The notes: generated by a model not told the origin, from the sequence alone. A stretch of DNA of 64,000 nt from Fonsecaea monophora (GCF_001642475.1 NW_019173989.1:124001-188000), one strand, 5' to 3'; shown: positions 10,262-21,339, counted from the first letter of the stretch. Program-made: numbers and translations.

Positions 10262-10900
10262 ACGAGGGGGATGGTAGGCATTCGAGATACTCGCGCCAAG
10301 TGGAAGCATTAACCCTAGTGTCGTGAAGACACACACAAAAACACAACTACCAGACGGTAAAAACAGCAAAAAACTCCGTTTAGGAGAAAATGTAGCCCTT
10401 TGTACAATGGGCACATTTTTTTGATGTTTCCTGGACTTGAAGTCCTTCTCCCCTTTCCCAGTGGATCCCGCCTGCTCGTCCTCCTCCTCTTTCTTCCTCC
10501 GTGAGCGCTCAACCCCATAATCTACCCTCCCCCTTCTCTCGCTATGAGCCTTTTTTGTTGTTGATGTTGTTGTTGTTAACAATGTAGATTGCAGCTATCA
10601 ATTCCTGATGGGTCAAGATCTGGAAGTATGTAAACCAAGGCGGTTGATGATTTTTCAAAACCCTTTACTCGGTGTTACAGATTGACGCAGGCCAGATCTG
10701 ACAATGTTGCAGGACATTTCGCGTTTGTAATTAATAACACTGTAATAAAATAAAAGTGGGGTTGTTTGGTTCGTTTGTGATGGGAGGGAGGGAGGAAGTG
10801 AAGGTTTAGCGAGCAGAGTGAATGGAACAGATGGAGCTACGAGGCCGGACATTTACAGTACTCCTGGCAAGGGTGTGATTGGGATGACGCCCCTCTATGT
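10262..10900 (-). repeat. Repeat R5, copy 2
   Basis: This is a minus-strand copy of the element at 4255-5005. It keeps the oligo-T/A run, the CCTCCCCCTTCTCTCGCTATG stretch seen on the plus strand, the A-box-like region (diverged) and the CCCCACTTTTATTTT block. The GGTTCGAATC box is lost here. It shares with copy 3 the CACACACA-containing end and the ATACTCGCGCCAAGTGG terminus. Confidence 0.7.
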
Positions 10901-12616
10901 ATTGGTGTACTCGTGGAGACCCCTACACGCCTGTCTGCGCTCACGAATATGCAGAACCCGACCGTCTGCACCTTGGGGTTCACTATCATGTACTCGCACA
11001 CACACGCTTCTGTAGGTGCACCAGCTATGGACCATCGACACGGCGATGCCCACGGGAGTAGCAAAGCTTTGTCTCGGTGGCCGGACGCTACCATCTCCCG
11101 AAGAGTTGCCTTGATCGTTGACCTCACTTGGCCCGTCCGCATAAAGAGAGCGACAGCCTCTCTTTCTACACTCTACAGAGCGACAACTTGACTTGCTCAG
11201 AGCTAATCCCTCTACTGCCCACACAGTCCTACGAGGCTTGATCTCTCTTCGAACCGCCCCTTTTACACCCTGGTATCCCTCTGTCTTCTGTCATCGAATG
11301 CGAATGGCAAACGGCCTAAGCTATTCATGCGTACCCTATTTATGGATAAAAAGAATAACAAGGCAGTGGCAGAACGAGGAATCTGACCAAGACTTCGACG
11401 AGGACCTCGTGGAAGCCGAGACACCAGTGCCAAGGAGGAGAAGGAGTGCGACTATGATGACACGCTTGACGAGGACAAGGACGGCGAAGCACGAGGTGGA
11501 AGACGATAACGGTGGGAACTCAGTTCCTGCCCGGGACACCAAAGCTGATATAGTTGGTGTGAGAGAACGCGGATGAGTTTCAAAGGTATGCATTGCCATG
11601 TTGTTTGCCACCTACTTATAGATGCGCGAGGGACACATTCGAGAGATACAAACGCCCGTCTCCTTCCCAGATCTCAGAGCATCCCAGTCTGTCCGGATCG
11701 TCGAGTTCATCTCGGCAGAATTCGTTCCGAAACTGCGACTCCCACTCGAGCTGGAACGTGGTTGATGGCTTGAATCCTATGATATTGACGTTGCCGGGGA
11801 TACCGTAACTATGTCGTTGACCAAAGAGGCAGGAGGTTGAGGGAGGACAAATAGCTAGCTAGCTTAGCTGGTTGAATACCTGATGAGCGCCGACAACATT
11901 CTCAGCAGTGAGGTCAACGCTTCAGGCTCCCTTTTCACGGGCTCAGGACAATAGCAACACAGATGAGGCGTGCATAGGCTGCCCTCCTCCACGTCTCCTA
12001 CGAACAATTGCCAAACTTCCTGGCTGTTAAGATCTCCTTGAAGAACAGAAATCCGTCATCAGGCTTACGATCTTGTCTGCTGCCCTTTTCATATTTATTG
12101 TTTGGACGTCATGCTGTCCGACCCCTAAGCTCGGCTACGAAAACTCCCGGCGGCAGATCCGCATCAGTGCGCAGGTCGTATTAACGAGAGGTAGGCGCGT
12201 CGAAGACGGTGAGTTTCGGTTGCGGCGGGTCACTGAATGGCTGGTCATCGCACACAGAGAAATTGCAGTTGTCGCCGTCTCTCGCATTCAATAAACCCCA
12301 CACCCCCAGGGTGAATGCATTCGACACTACGGTATTTGTCCGTGCAATTACATCGGCCTTTGCGTGGGCTGCGCCGCGTCGTGCTCGGTTTCTCCTCAGG
12401 TTGGTAAAGCCGTTGCAGGACTTGGCATGGACGCCTGGGACATTTTGAAGACGCCCGAGTGGCAGGTCTGTGGCGAAGACCCTGGTGTGTAGGCTGGGTC
12501 TGCCCCTGCTCTATCGCGACGATGCCATTACTCGGTATTATGCCTTGCGTTTGAATCCATGAAACGGTGGTGCGGATGACTATCGAAACGGTTACAGAGG
12601 CTCTCAGAGAGGTCAT
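10901..12616. other. No secure gene
   Basis: The longest frame is plus 11193-11576. Its last 65 residues are acidic then Arg-rich (ESDQDFDEDLVEAETPVPRR), but it has no domain and no sound start. Minus-strand sequence just beyond R5 copy 2 (10905-11140) is coding-like and could be the neighbouring part of the R5-bearing element. Nothing firm is called. Confidence 0.45.
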
Positions 12617-12690
12617 GGCGCAGGCAGTGACTGATTCCGTCGCGTCACGCGTAAACACGCGTCGCGTCGCCATGTGACCGTGACACTCGG
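12617..12690 (+). repeat. Repeat R4, copy 2
   Basis: The sequence runs GCGCAGGCAGTGACTGATTC, then CGTCGCGTCACGCGT, then ACACGCGTCGCG and CATGTGACCGTGACA. It aligns with 7003-7072 and with the reverse complement of 17111-17203. Two ACGCGT hexamers are present. Confidence 0.8.
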
Positions 12691-12849
12691 AAGGCGGAAG
12701 AGTCGTAGCAGGAACCGAAACGACGGTGATAAAGCCCAGAAAGGTTCGAGAGTTATTACGAGGCCGAGTTGCAGTGAAGACGCCGGTACTTTGATGCAGG
12801 CCGTGTCGTTGCTTATTTCGATATGGGTGGTGGTGGTGTTTGGAGAGGT

Positions 12850-13300
12850 AGGTAGTGTGACGTCAGACGTTGTATATGATTGGATGATAGCTCTGTGGGT
12901 GGGTCTGCAGGACTAGCGTCGCTAGCACTTGGCACCAGCACTCGCTGCCAAGAGGGCCAAGACACTGAGTCACTTAGTCAGTCGCCCATTCACTCACTCA
13001 CTCACTTTACTCGCTCGATCACTCACGCACCCACTCACTCACTCACTCACTTACTCACTTACTCACTCACTCACTCACCCACTTACTCACTTACTCACTT
13101 ACTCACTTACTCAACCACTCACGCACTCACTTACTCACTTACTCACTTACTCACTTACTCACTTACTCACTTACTCAACCACTCACGCACTCACGCACTC
13201 ACTTACTCACTTACTCACTTTCTCACTGTGAGTGCACCCCGAAGGAAATAAGGTTAGCACAGTTTATGTCACCACACCACGACACTCACCAGTGGTGTCG
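12850..13300 (+). repeat. Repeat R3, copy b, with internal simple repeat
   Basis: The element starts with TGACGTCAGA and ATGATTGGATGATAG, passes CTTGGCACCAGC and GCCAAG modules, expands into a CACT/TACT array, then shows GTGAGTGCACCCC and AATAAGGTTAGCAC followed by GTCACCACACCAC. Copy e at 53875-54165 has the same order of modules with a (CAC)n tail, so the simple repeats appear to be part of the element rather than independent satellites. Confidence 0.65.
12989..13226 (+). repeat. CACT/TACT simple-sequence array
   Basis: About 240 bp of tetranucleotide repeats, mostly CACT and TACT in the 8-mer order CACTTACT, with occasional CACG and CACC variants. Open frames of 100 codons or more read through it in several frames as SLTH/YSLT repeats. 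They result from the array and are not genes. Confidence 0.95.
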
Positions 13301-13312
13301 TGGTGTGGTGAC
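13268..13312. repeat. Perfect hairpin with 18-bp arms
   Basis: GTCACCACACCACGACAC at 13268-13285 is exactly inverted at 13295-13312, with a 9-nt loop. It lies at the 3-prime end of R3 copy b, where copy e has a (CAC)n run instead. Confidence 0.95.
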
Positions 13313-13601
13313 GGTTTAGAATGTCACGGGTCTGCCTGCGATGCGAGCCTCTCTGAGAAATCCTGCACCTTTACTTGTTTTCCTTGGTGCGTGATACACG
13401 TGTGGCTGCCTTGTTTGGCGCTGCCTTTGTGCGTGACGCGTCCGAGCTCTTGAAAAGGCTCAAACGCTCCTTACATAGTGACCTTCCTTCATAGATCTCA
13501 TTCTATCAGTTCCGACTCGTTTTAGATGGTCCTTCGTATCCATCTTGCCCTCGTGTCCTTTTGTTTATCATCGGCGGCTTCGGCGCCGTTTTCATCGCAC
13601 C

Positions 13602-15326
13602 ATGGCAACAGCCGATGCTCGTGACGTGGACGAGTTCGACGCGGACAAAGTTCTCCGATTCTTTGAGGACATGAAGAATGGCAGGGGACGACCAGAGTGG
13701 ACACACCCTGGTAAAGAAGCCTGGATTACTCCGATGGAGAGGCGCTGGGGCGAGAAAAAACCTCAATTGGCCAACTGGAGGGAAAGCATCTCCTCTCTCA
13801 AGGAGCACAACGAGATGCCGAATCCTGAGAATTTATGGGATCCTACGTCAAACCCCGACGTTGATTACGAAGACGGTCCGGATAAATGCGTTGACGAGGA
13901 TAGGTTCTGGGGCGTCCACCCTTGCTCCAAACCTCAAGGCAACGACACCATGCAAATAGATGAGGACATGTGGGCAATGGACGACGAGGATAATGACGAC
14001 GAGGATTATGACGACGATGACAATGGCGAGTCATCCGATCAAGAAGACGACGGGACGAGCTCACAGTCGAGTGAAGAGTCGATGCAGTCGCTTGCAAGCA
14101 GCGATTACACCGTCGAAAACTTCCCCCATCTTGCCGGGGTGGGCATGGAGCTCGTGCGCCCAATCGAGGGGACTGCTTATATATCTGCCGACTGTCTGCC
14201 GCCGACAATTCCTGGATATCTGGAGCTGCCTATGCCCTCGCTAGAGGAGAATGACACAGACCGAGAGCTTGAACAATATTATCTGGGTATACTGCGCGAG
14301 GCTGCCTGGCGCCCTGCATATATGCCGGGGAGCTTCCGGGCCACGTGTGAGCGACAGCGCAAGGGCTACGGAATATACCCAAGCTGTGTCCTTGGTTACG
14401 GGAATATCGCTTGCGACAGCATTATCATGGCTGATAATCCACTCTGGGCATGGATTCGGCCCGACGCCGTGGAACCCAAAGGCTGGATGGCATTGAAAGA
14501 GCAGGTTCGAGATCTGATCAACTTTAACGTGTGGCAGTACCGCGCCCGCGGCTGTAAGGTTGCCGCAGAGGAGACTCGAGACCTGGAAAAGGAAGTTGGT
14601 GTTGACGTGGGCGATCCCCCTCTACCACCCGAATACTACGACGACTTTCCCGAGGACTATCTCCGTGAAGGTTATCAGACCTTCATGTACCGCAGGAGCG
14701 CCTGTGTTAAAGACGAACCTTCCACTCGATTTAAGCTCGAGCTCGACGTACTCCAGGGGCTGGCGACTAGACAAGCCGAGTATATGGTGTACATCACGCA
14801 TTGTTTCCACGTCAAGGCTCGCGCTGTTCGCACGACGCAGCCTGGCGCCATGCGGGCCTTTGAGGAAGCGCTGGCTGCGGGAATCTTGGACAACCCGGAA
14901 GAAGAGCGCCGCAACGACATTCTTCGCAAGTACTGGCAAGCCACCAAGGAATGGAGAGAAGCCAGCCTGGAATTACTGCCGTGGTGGTATCGCGAGAAGT
15001 GGGCCGGAAGGACGCTGAAGAAACTCAAGGAGTACTCACGGCGTGAGAGACAGAGACTTGATATGGAGGAGCAGGGCAAAAAGAAGAAAACCGAGGAGGA
15101 GGAGGAGAAATGGATCAAAAAGAGGAAAGCCGAAGAGGAGGTGGAGGAGGAAGGCATACCAGAGACGACCAAACGATTCCGCGCAGCCTCTGGAAAAGCA
15201 ATCACCATGCCGTCCAGCGATCCTTCAAAGCCAACGGGCATAGACGACCTCCCCATGAGCACCCCGATTCAGATGCCAATTCGCACCTTGAAGCCTGCCT
15301 CGAGGCGCTGGAAAGACCGCGTCTAG
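13602..15326 (+). CDS. Acidic protein of unknown function
   Basis: The start is ATG 13602 in a good context (caccATGG), giving 574 residues without a visible intron. Visible features are an acidic low-complexity segment at about residues 119-160 (runs of D and E, then S/Q), a central part rich in Trp, Tyr and Pro (for example WRPAYMPGSF), and a strongly charged Lys/Glu coiled-coil-like segment at about 470-530 containing likely nuclear localisation clusters (KKKKTEEEEE, KKRKAEEE). These suggest a nuclear protein, but I recognise no domain. The coding frame is uninterrupted for more than 1.7 kb among decayed sequence, so the gene is probably maintained or recent. Simple-repeat-bearing R3 elements flank it on both sides. 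Confidence 0.8.
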   Translation: MATADARDVDEFDADKVLRFFEDMKNGRGRPEWTHPGKEAWITPMERRWGEKKPQLANWRESISSLKEHNEMPNPENLWDPTSNPDVDYEDGPDKCVDEDRFWGVHPCSKPQGNDTMQIDEDMWAMDDEDNDDEDYDDDDNGESSDQEDDGTSSQSSEESMQSLASSDYTVENFPHLAGVGMELVRPIEGTAYISADCLPPTIPGYLELPMPSLEENDTDRELEQYYLGILREAAWRPAYMPGSFRATCERQRKGYGIYPSCVLGYGNIACDSIIMADNPLWAWIRPDAVEPKGWMALKEQVRDLINFNVWQYRARGCKVAAEETRDLEKEVGVDVGDPPLPPEYYDDFPEDYLREGYQTFMYRRSACVKDEPSTRFKLELDVLQGLATRQAEYMVYITHCFHVKARAVRTTQPGAMRAFEEALAAGILDNPEEERRNDILRKYWQATKEWREASLELLPWWYREKWAGRTLKKLKEYSRRERQRLDMEEQGKKKKTEEEEEKWIKKRKAEEEVEEEGIPETTKRFRAASGKAITMPSSDPSKPTGIDDLPMSTPIQMPIRTLKPASRRWKDRV

Positions 15327-15599
15327 CACAGCACTCCGCGTGCACTTCACATTGTCAATGAGCAACGGAGGCCTTTGTTTTTTCACAGAGGGCATGAGAG
15401 TTTGCGGGATCTGAAGATCTACGAGTGCCTCTCGAATTCAATTCAGAGGGAACAAAGGTGTGTATTTGGGGTGGACGTTGTCTACTTTTGGCGGCGCAGG
15501 GGTGGCCCCGGCGTCCTTCGAACCGGCGTGTCGGCTTGTTATTATGGGCAAAGTCCAAACTCCCCTGGCACGGTGCCTGGATATTTGGCAGGAGTTTGG

Positions 15600-15800
15600 C
15601 TGGTATGATGTCAGAGGTCGGATGTGATTGGCCAATAATTTTGTGGGCTCAGTCAGTCGCACCGCCAAGAGATCTCAAAAGAGAGAAGGGTCGAGAGAAG
15701 CACCGTCTTGGCATGCTTGACATCCTTGGCACATTCCCGGGAACAAAAAGGTGTGCACACACCACCACCACCACAACAACAACAACACAAACATGTGGGA
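15600..15800 (+). repeat. Repeat R3, copy c
   Basis: Modules are GATGTCAGAGG, TGATTGGCCAATAATTTTG (two opposed CCAAT motifs), GTGGG and CGCCAAGAG. About 80 bp on, GGAACAAAAAGGTGTGCACA leads into a CAC/AAC run, as in copies b and e. It starts some 270 bp after the stop of the 13602 gene. Confidence 0.6.
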
Positions 15801-16771
15801 AGTGAGTTGGTAGTGGTTGGTCACTTGGTGAGAAACGTGTCGGCTTGATATTATTTGCATCATGTACAGATATTACGGTCAATGGTATCCCAAGTCTTTT
15901 GTTAGATCTAGAGTTCGATTGCTCTCTCGTTCATGCATTTTTCTCTCGGAGAACGATTTTGGATCGCCACCCCCACACGTCTTATCGTATAACGTTCTTG
16001 TAAGCCAATCATTAGACACGACGCATTCAAGAAACTAAGTCCTACGCACTAACCAAGCAACGGGCCATGTCACGTAACCTATAACTTCCATAACGAGGTG
16101 TGATTTAGCGGAAAACACACCACCAAGGACACGGCCATATATCCATCCAGATGGGTGGCATGCTGGCCACGAGTTGCCAAACGGCGTCTTGGTTGCTTAC
16201 GGTCAGACTCGACATTCTGCTCCAACGTCATTACGCCCATCCTGGTGTCCCTGAAACGCAGTGGCACTATCAGCGGGACGCACCCAGGCCGACCGCTCGT
16301 GGCCGAGCCCGAACAATTGTCGCAGGGTCATCGAGACGCCTTCAACACCTTCTCCTGCCCACAACTTAAGGACTACGAGACCGAAGGAGTCAATGTGGCG
16401 GCAGTTGGCGTCCTGTCTTCCTCTCCATCACCACCATCCTCCCAGCCCGGGGGCTCACCCGTTTTGCACCAGCCATGAAGCTGCTGGATTGCTGCCCACA
16501 GACCAAAAGGGGCACCCCGATGATCTTGCAGAGACAGGAATGTACGCGTCGATAACGGAGACCGGGATCTGGACGAAGATGGACCTACCAAGACAGGCTG
16601 CCTCGAGATGGACGGTTACGAGCAACACTAGCTCTCTGGTCTTGATGCCGAACTTAGACAATCCCGGCCAGCTCCTCCTTGACGCTGCTTACCCCTGTGC
16701 TTCCCATCCTTTAGCGACTCCCGTCATCTTGACGTGGTAGTGTCTCGCCATCCATGTCCTCTGCCGTAAAA
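15801..16771. other. No recognisable gene
   Basis: Plus frames of 70-160 codons (16155-16740) lack domains and splice signals and overlap frames on the other strand. The sequence just before R1 copy C is not visibly related to that before copies B or D. Confidence 0.45.
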
Positions 16772-16980
16772 ACTACACTTCATGATCCACCCTACTGGAT
16801 AACTAAGCAAGGCTCCACGTCACATGGCAGGCTGAGTTTCCAGCACATTTCAAAATTTCAGAAACGTTGTTTGTCGGTTTACAAAACTTTTTAGGTATTT
16901 CCTAATCCGGTAACTCTCCTACCAAAAACAGGAAACTCTTGGCAGCACTGCGCTCGCGGGCTGCGCCACCTACCAGCAAA
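16772..16980 (+). repeat. Interspersed repeat R1, copy C
   Basis: Contains GGATAACTAAGCAAGGCT, TCACATGGCAGGCTGAG, TTTCAGAAACG, CCTAATCCGGTAA and GCACTGCGCTCGCGG in the family order. Confidence 0.85.
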
Positions 16981-17110
16981 GCACCTTGGATCCCTCCAAC
17001 CATCTCTTGACTGGGAGCAGAAAGTGGTCTACTTTCCTGCTCAGCTTCTGACTTTGCGACCGCCCGGCGTGTCACCTTTGTATTCCATCGCGAAGTGTAC
17101 CTGTTCCCAC

Positions 17111-17203
17111 TCGAGTGGCACTGGTCACGATCACATAATAGCGCGACGCGTGTTGACGCGTCGTTACGCGTGACGCGACGGAATCAGTCACTGCCTGCGG
17201 CAT
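17111..17203 (-). repeat. Repeat R4, copy 3
   Basis: The reverse complement reads GCAGGCAGTGACTGATTCCG, TCGCGTCACGCGT, then CGACGCGT and ACACGCGTCGCG, then TGTGATCGTGACC. It has three ACGCGT hexamers, one more than copy 2, as if the palindromic unit had been duplicated. Confidence 0.8.
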
Positions 17204-19715
17204 AACCTCTCCGTCGAAACTTTGCAACATTTTAGACAGTCCTTCGTACTATAATTAAATTGATTCAATTGCCCATTGAGGTTGTTCACATCGATTAGAT
17301 CAGCGATCGTGATATCGCCGCTCGTTCCCTGCAGTTATTCCATGTAGACTGACCAAGTGATGAGTGAACCAAGCACGGCAGACGAAGGGCCAACGATCAT
17401 GACACGTGGCCAGGGTATTATGATCAAGTAATGAGGTTCCTGCATTACCATGTTCAAAACTCCTCCCAACGAGTAAGTGAGTATTCGACCACTTGGCCAC
17501 GGAAAAGAAATGGCGGCATGTGCCGTTTGACTTCATCGCTGGACACTGTGAGATGGAGAGATGGGAAGAGCAGTGGGGACTCTTACAGATGGGTGTTTTG
17601 AAGGCCAACAACGATAGTCGGTGAGCAGCATCGCTTGTCCCTTAAATCTTCAGGGCCATGGCGTTTGAGTGTCACTACTACAGGTATGTTCTCGACAGAG
17701 ATGAGAGTGCGATCGAAAGGTCATCTTCTTCGGACTCGCTATCTTCGAATCCGGCGTCTTCGAACCGAGGGGGCGGAGAGGATTGTGTTGAATGTGGGTC
17801 CTCAACATCTTCGGCTTTTGAAAGATAGTTTACACAGGCCTGATAGTATCGTACTGAACCAGGTTGCACTGAAATCGAGGCCTCGTCGGCTTTACATCTA
17901 GCGGATTGCGATGAGGACGGTCCCCGGGCATTTTCAGCCGTGCAAGACTAGGCGGAGGACGTGATTAGGTCGGTGTGGTATTGAACAGATTGCGCAGAAA
18001 CCGAGTTCACGTCGAGTTCGGAACCAGGGAGTCGACACCAGGGCGCATTCACGGTATCTCTGGCTGTGTGATATAGCGCCAAGGACGTAATATTGTCAGC
18101 GCTGCTTTGAATAGGTCGTACAAAGATCAAGTCCTTTATCGCTGACAGATTAAGGGGATCATGCGGAGGGTGGGCTCTCAATGCCCTAGACCATACGCGA
18201 TGGCGGAGTTGAGACCGGAGTGTCATCCTTTTTCGGATAGACAAGATTGTGACAAGAGCGGGTACTCGAAGCCGTCGGCTAGGCAAAGATGATGTAGTAG
18301 AGGAGGCGTCGTTTTCCGCCTCAATTCGAGGGAATCGCAGCGGGGGCGGTACCTGATCGAGTTCGGAGCGAAAGAAAATCGTGTAAAAGGTGTGTTGCAT
18401 CGACGTCGGTAACGGATGGAAAAGGTCTGCTTCGAGGTCAGGTTCTCAACCTCTATAAAATGATCGTCCTCGAAAACAGAAGGTAGTGTAAAAGATGATG
18501 AAGTTATATTAATGCCAGCTAAGTTAGCTTCACCGAAGTTAGCTTGAGAAAATGAGCAGTATCGGCCATGTAGACAGGGATGAAGGAGGAGGCCTTGCAC
18601 GACAGCGGGAGCGGGAACGGTAGCTTGTCTTGCACGACACGAATATGAGAGTACATGACCATTATGAAGAAGAACGTGAACAAGGTGATAAACCTACTCC
18701 TTCACCTCCGCCTTAGCCTGGTAATGTTGACATTGGTTGACTCTGGTTTGTACGCGTTGAGTTTTGAGCGGGTCTCTCGGGCCGTAGTCTTGCCATTCTC
18801 GGTATTTTTGACTCTCTCGTCGCGGCACTCCTAGCCTGCCGCAAAGCCTGAGGTCTATTCCATTTCTTCAGGGAGATCTGGAGGATGAGTGGCTCCTATG
18901 TTTTCATTTGTGGTCGTATTTGCCGCCATACTTGCGTGTGTCTATGAGGGTGCGGGTGTTCAAGCCCGGCATAGACGCGACAGATATAATGATAGATCAT
19001 TGTGAGTACAAAGTGATGCTTTGGGTTTCATGTCCGAAACTTGTTGTGAAACGGGTATTCACGACACCCGTGCCATCGATCGAAAGATACCGAGAAAGAA
19101 GCTAGGAGGTTGACTCTGCGCCTCTTCGCAGCTTGTCCCTGCGTCTCCTCCTGCTCGGACCTCTGAAACTCCTGGGATAGATGAAGGGTAGCAGAGTACA
19201 TTGGTCCGGTTGGATAGATGTATATGCCGCATTTGCTCATGTGCCCCGCCTCGTTCTACTCGCCTTACTTTCATGATCCCATCTTTGTAGTCACCGAGCT
19301 CGACCCTCCTGGTCTTTTCAGCTGAACAAATCTCCGGCCCTATTGACAATGTTTCCGTTCATACTGGCCCTAGCACTGGCGGGCGCAGACCCATCTCCAC
19401 AGCTATACGTAAATTAAAGCACGGGGCCTTTGTCGTCTACTTTGTGCGCCAGACGGAGGTCTGGTGGCTCGTGTTTGTGCTAAATGCCCCAGGGGACGAA
19501 GAAGGTAATCGCGCTCGATGTTTTTAACCGTACAGAAGAGAACAAGTGGGGATGTGACCCCGCCAGATCGCTCGCCAGCCTGACGATGACTCAAAGACAT
19601 CCACGGGGCGAGGGAGGGGGCGGGTGCCCTCCGGGCGCCACCCATTCATGTGTACGGAAGTATATTTGATATTAGATAGAGAGGATGTACAATGAAGACA
19701 GATCATCTCTGAAAC
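17204..19715. other. No secure gene; possible decayed coding on minus strand
   Basis: Minus frames at 17678-17869 and 17948-18600 are serine- and acid-rich (for example FEDSESEEDDLSIAL) but change frame repeatedly and lack domains. The rest shows no gene. The sequence AGCTAAGTTAGCTTCACCGA with a repeat of AAGTTAGCTT at 18517-18545 is a small local duplication. Confidence 0.35.
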
Positions 19716-19885
19716 TCCGACGGACGAGTTTCAGGATTCCGACGGAAAATTTGACGCTAGTCGAATCGGGCTAAGCCTCCGACGGAAATTTCATCTTATC
19801 TGATAAGACTGATGAGACCCGACTCTAGATAAGATCTTCCGACGGAAAGATTAGATTATCTGATAAGATAGAGTTTACCGTCGGA
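19716..19885. promoter_or_regulatory. Array of CCG-N-CGG and paired GATA sites
   Basis: TCCGACGGA occurs at 19716-19724, 19738-19746, 19778-19786 and 19838-19846, and in the other orientation (ACCGTCGGA) at 19877-19885. Each contains CCG-N-CGG, the everted CGG-triplet form used by many fungal Zn2Cys6 factors. Between them are two inverted GATA pairs, CTTATCTGATAAG (19795-19807) and TTATCTGATAA (19856-19866), plus a single GATAAG near 19828. The site grammar is seen directly. Regulation by Zn2Cys6 and GATA factors is inference. An alternative is that these are internal repeats of a transposon end. Confidence 0.45.
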
Positions 19886-20196
19886 AAAAGTGGAGACTAT
19901 TTACCAAGACTGAACTATCCAACGGAAAGGCGGAACATGACCAGGCACTACAGACATCCGTACGAGACATCGTACCAGAAGTGGCAGCACGTAGGCACGT
20001 GCCCCCATTACATTCCAGGAAGAGTTTGTCACACCAGAGACACAACAACAACCTGAACCGGAGAACATTGACTCGCTCTACGATCCACAATTCAGAGCGA
20101 TGCACGAAACTCTGCCCCCAATGAAGACAGACAATAGGAGGAGAATTGGGAGCACGGGATGCTGATGCCTGGCTAAATAACATATTGACGAGGAAG

Positions 20197-20523
20197 ATGG
20201 TCAATGGATGCCGGCAATGGCAGATGCGGAAGCATCACCACCCACCTCCTTCGCCAATGACCCAGTCAGATGCAGCCGGAGGCAAAATATTCAGATGTTT
20301 CAAATGCACTGAACACAAACGTATCTACGACGACTATCCGACGCATGGCGCCGAACTCATGAGTGCAAAGTATATGACGGTATGTATGTACTGCGTGGTC
20401 GACTACCACAGACTACCGACACTACGCTTGCACTTGAGGTCCGCGGGCACGCGACAAACAACATCACCGTTGTACGGGGGACAAATGGAGGAGGAGGTCC
20501 AACCGTTCTCTCACGGAAGCTGA
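20197..20523 (+). CDS. Small ORF with paired CxxC motifs, doubtful
   Basis: The frame from ATG 20197 gives 108 residues. It contains FRCFKCTEHKR and, 25 residues on, VCMYCVVDYH, a CxxC...CxxC arrangement like a zinc ribbon. A His-Pro-rich start precedes it. The preceding 200 nt also look coding in another frame (PETQQQPEPENIDSLYDPQF at about 20020-20080), so this may be a fragment of a larger broken or spliced gene. It lies about 300 bp after the CCG-N-CGG/GATA array. No family recognised. Confidence 0.3.
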   Translation: MVNGCRQWQMRKHHHPPPSPMTQSDAAGGKIFRCFKCTEHKRIYDDYPTHGAELMSAKYMTVCMYCVVDYHRLPTLRLHLRSAGTRQTTSPLYGGQMEEEVQPFSHGS

Positions 20524-21339
20524 TACCGGGTGTGTAAACGGCCGCCGGGCATTGACGCACACGGAGAAAGGCCATCATACACAGTACTCGTACAATCGTC
20601 CGTCAATGGTGAGCCACCAATGGCTCAATATTTTATAGGTATCGCAAACAGAGCAGGAAGCCGAAGTGAGCCGCACGAGAGGAGCATGCTGCTTAGAGTG
20701 GAGAAGCATCCTCCTACGCAGCCCTCAGTAAAAGGGGTTGAAAGGCCACTCGGGAAGTACCGAGCCGGATAGGCCTAAACCACTTTAGGCTACTTCTAAC
20801 CCGAAGGAGAAAAGTATGCTCCTTACATCCGAGAAGCGTCCTTTTCTCATGCTTTAAGTCTTGTCACTACTATACGTAAAGGGATACTTATTAATACGGA
20901 ATCGACCTTTCGCGGAGTACTGCCTATCTCCAATAAGGCATTCCTGATAACAGGGCGATGTCCAAAAGTCAAGGGATGTCGTCCTTGCCGGTGTCTTCCC
21001 GGACCGGTAATCTCCAGATTCAATCTTGACTTTGACGGCCACCACGAAACTACCATGGCACAGAAACTGAAAATCGAATGGGAAACGATCCTGGGAAACG
21101 ACCAAACGCGGACGCGAAATTCTACGGGCTCGGGGTCCGACCAGGAAAGAGTCTCTTGACACCCACATACAGGCACACAACGCGTGACCAGGCCAGTCAC
21201 GACACAGATACGGAAAAAGCGGTAAGATCAGCCTGCGCGGCAATCTGCACGCCGTCAACAAAAGCCAACACTGACTAATGCGACTGAAGGCCACGGTCGG
21301 CCAAGAGTGGTAAAAGTGTACGGCACATCCACCTCGAAT
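20524..21339. other. No secure gene
   Basis: Some coding-like plus-strand sequence is present near 20900-21120 (RVLPISNKAFLITGRCPKVK) without a start or domain. No repeat family matched. Confidence 0.35.

Noticed and set aside
12245..12673. 142-codon minus-strand frame
   Set aside because: It begins inside R4 copy 2 and shows no domain or natural composition.
12880..13251. Long frames encoding SLTH/YSLT repeats
   Set aside because: They are produced by the CACT/TACT array in all frames.
14675..15262. 195-codon minus-strand frame
   Set aside because: Ser-rich shadow of the Glu/Lys-rich end of the 13602 gene.
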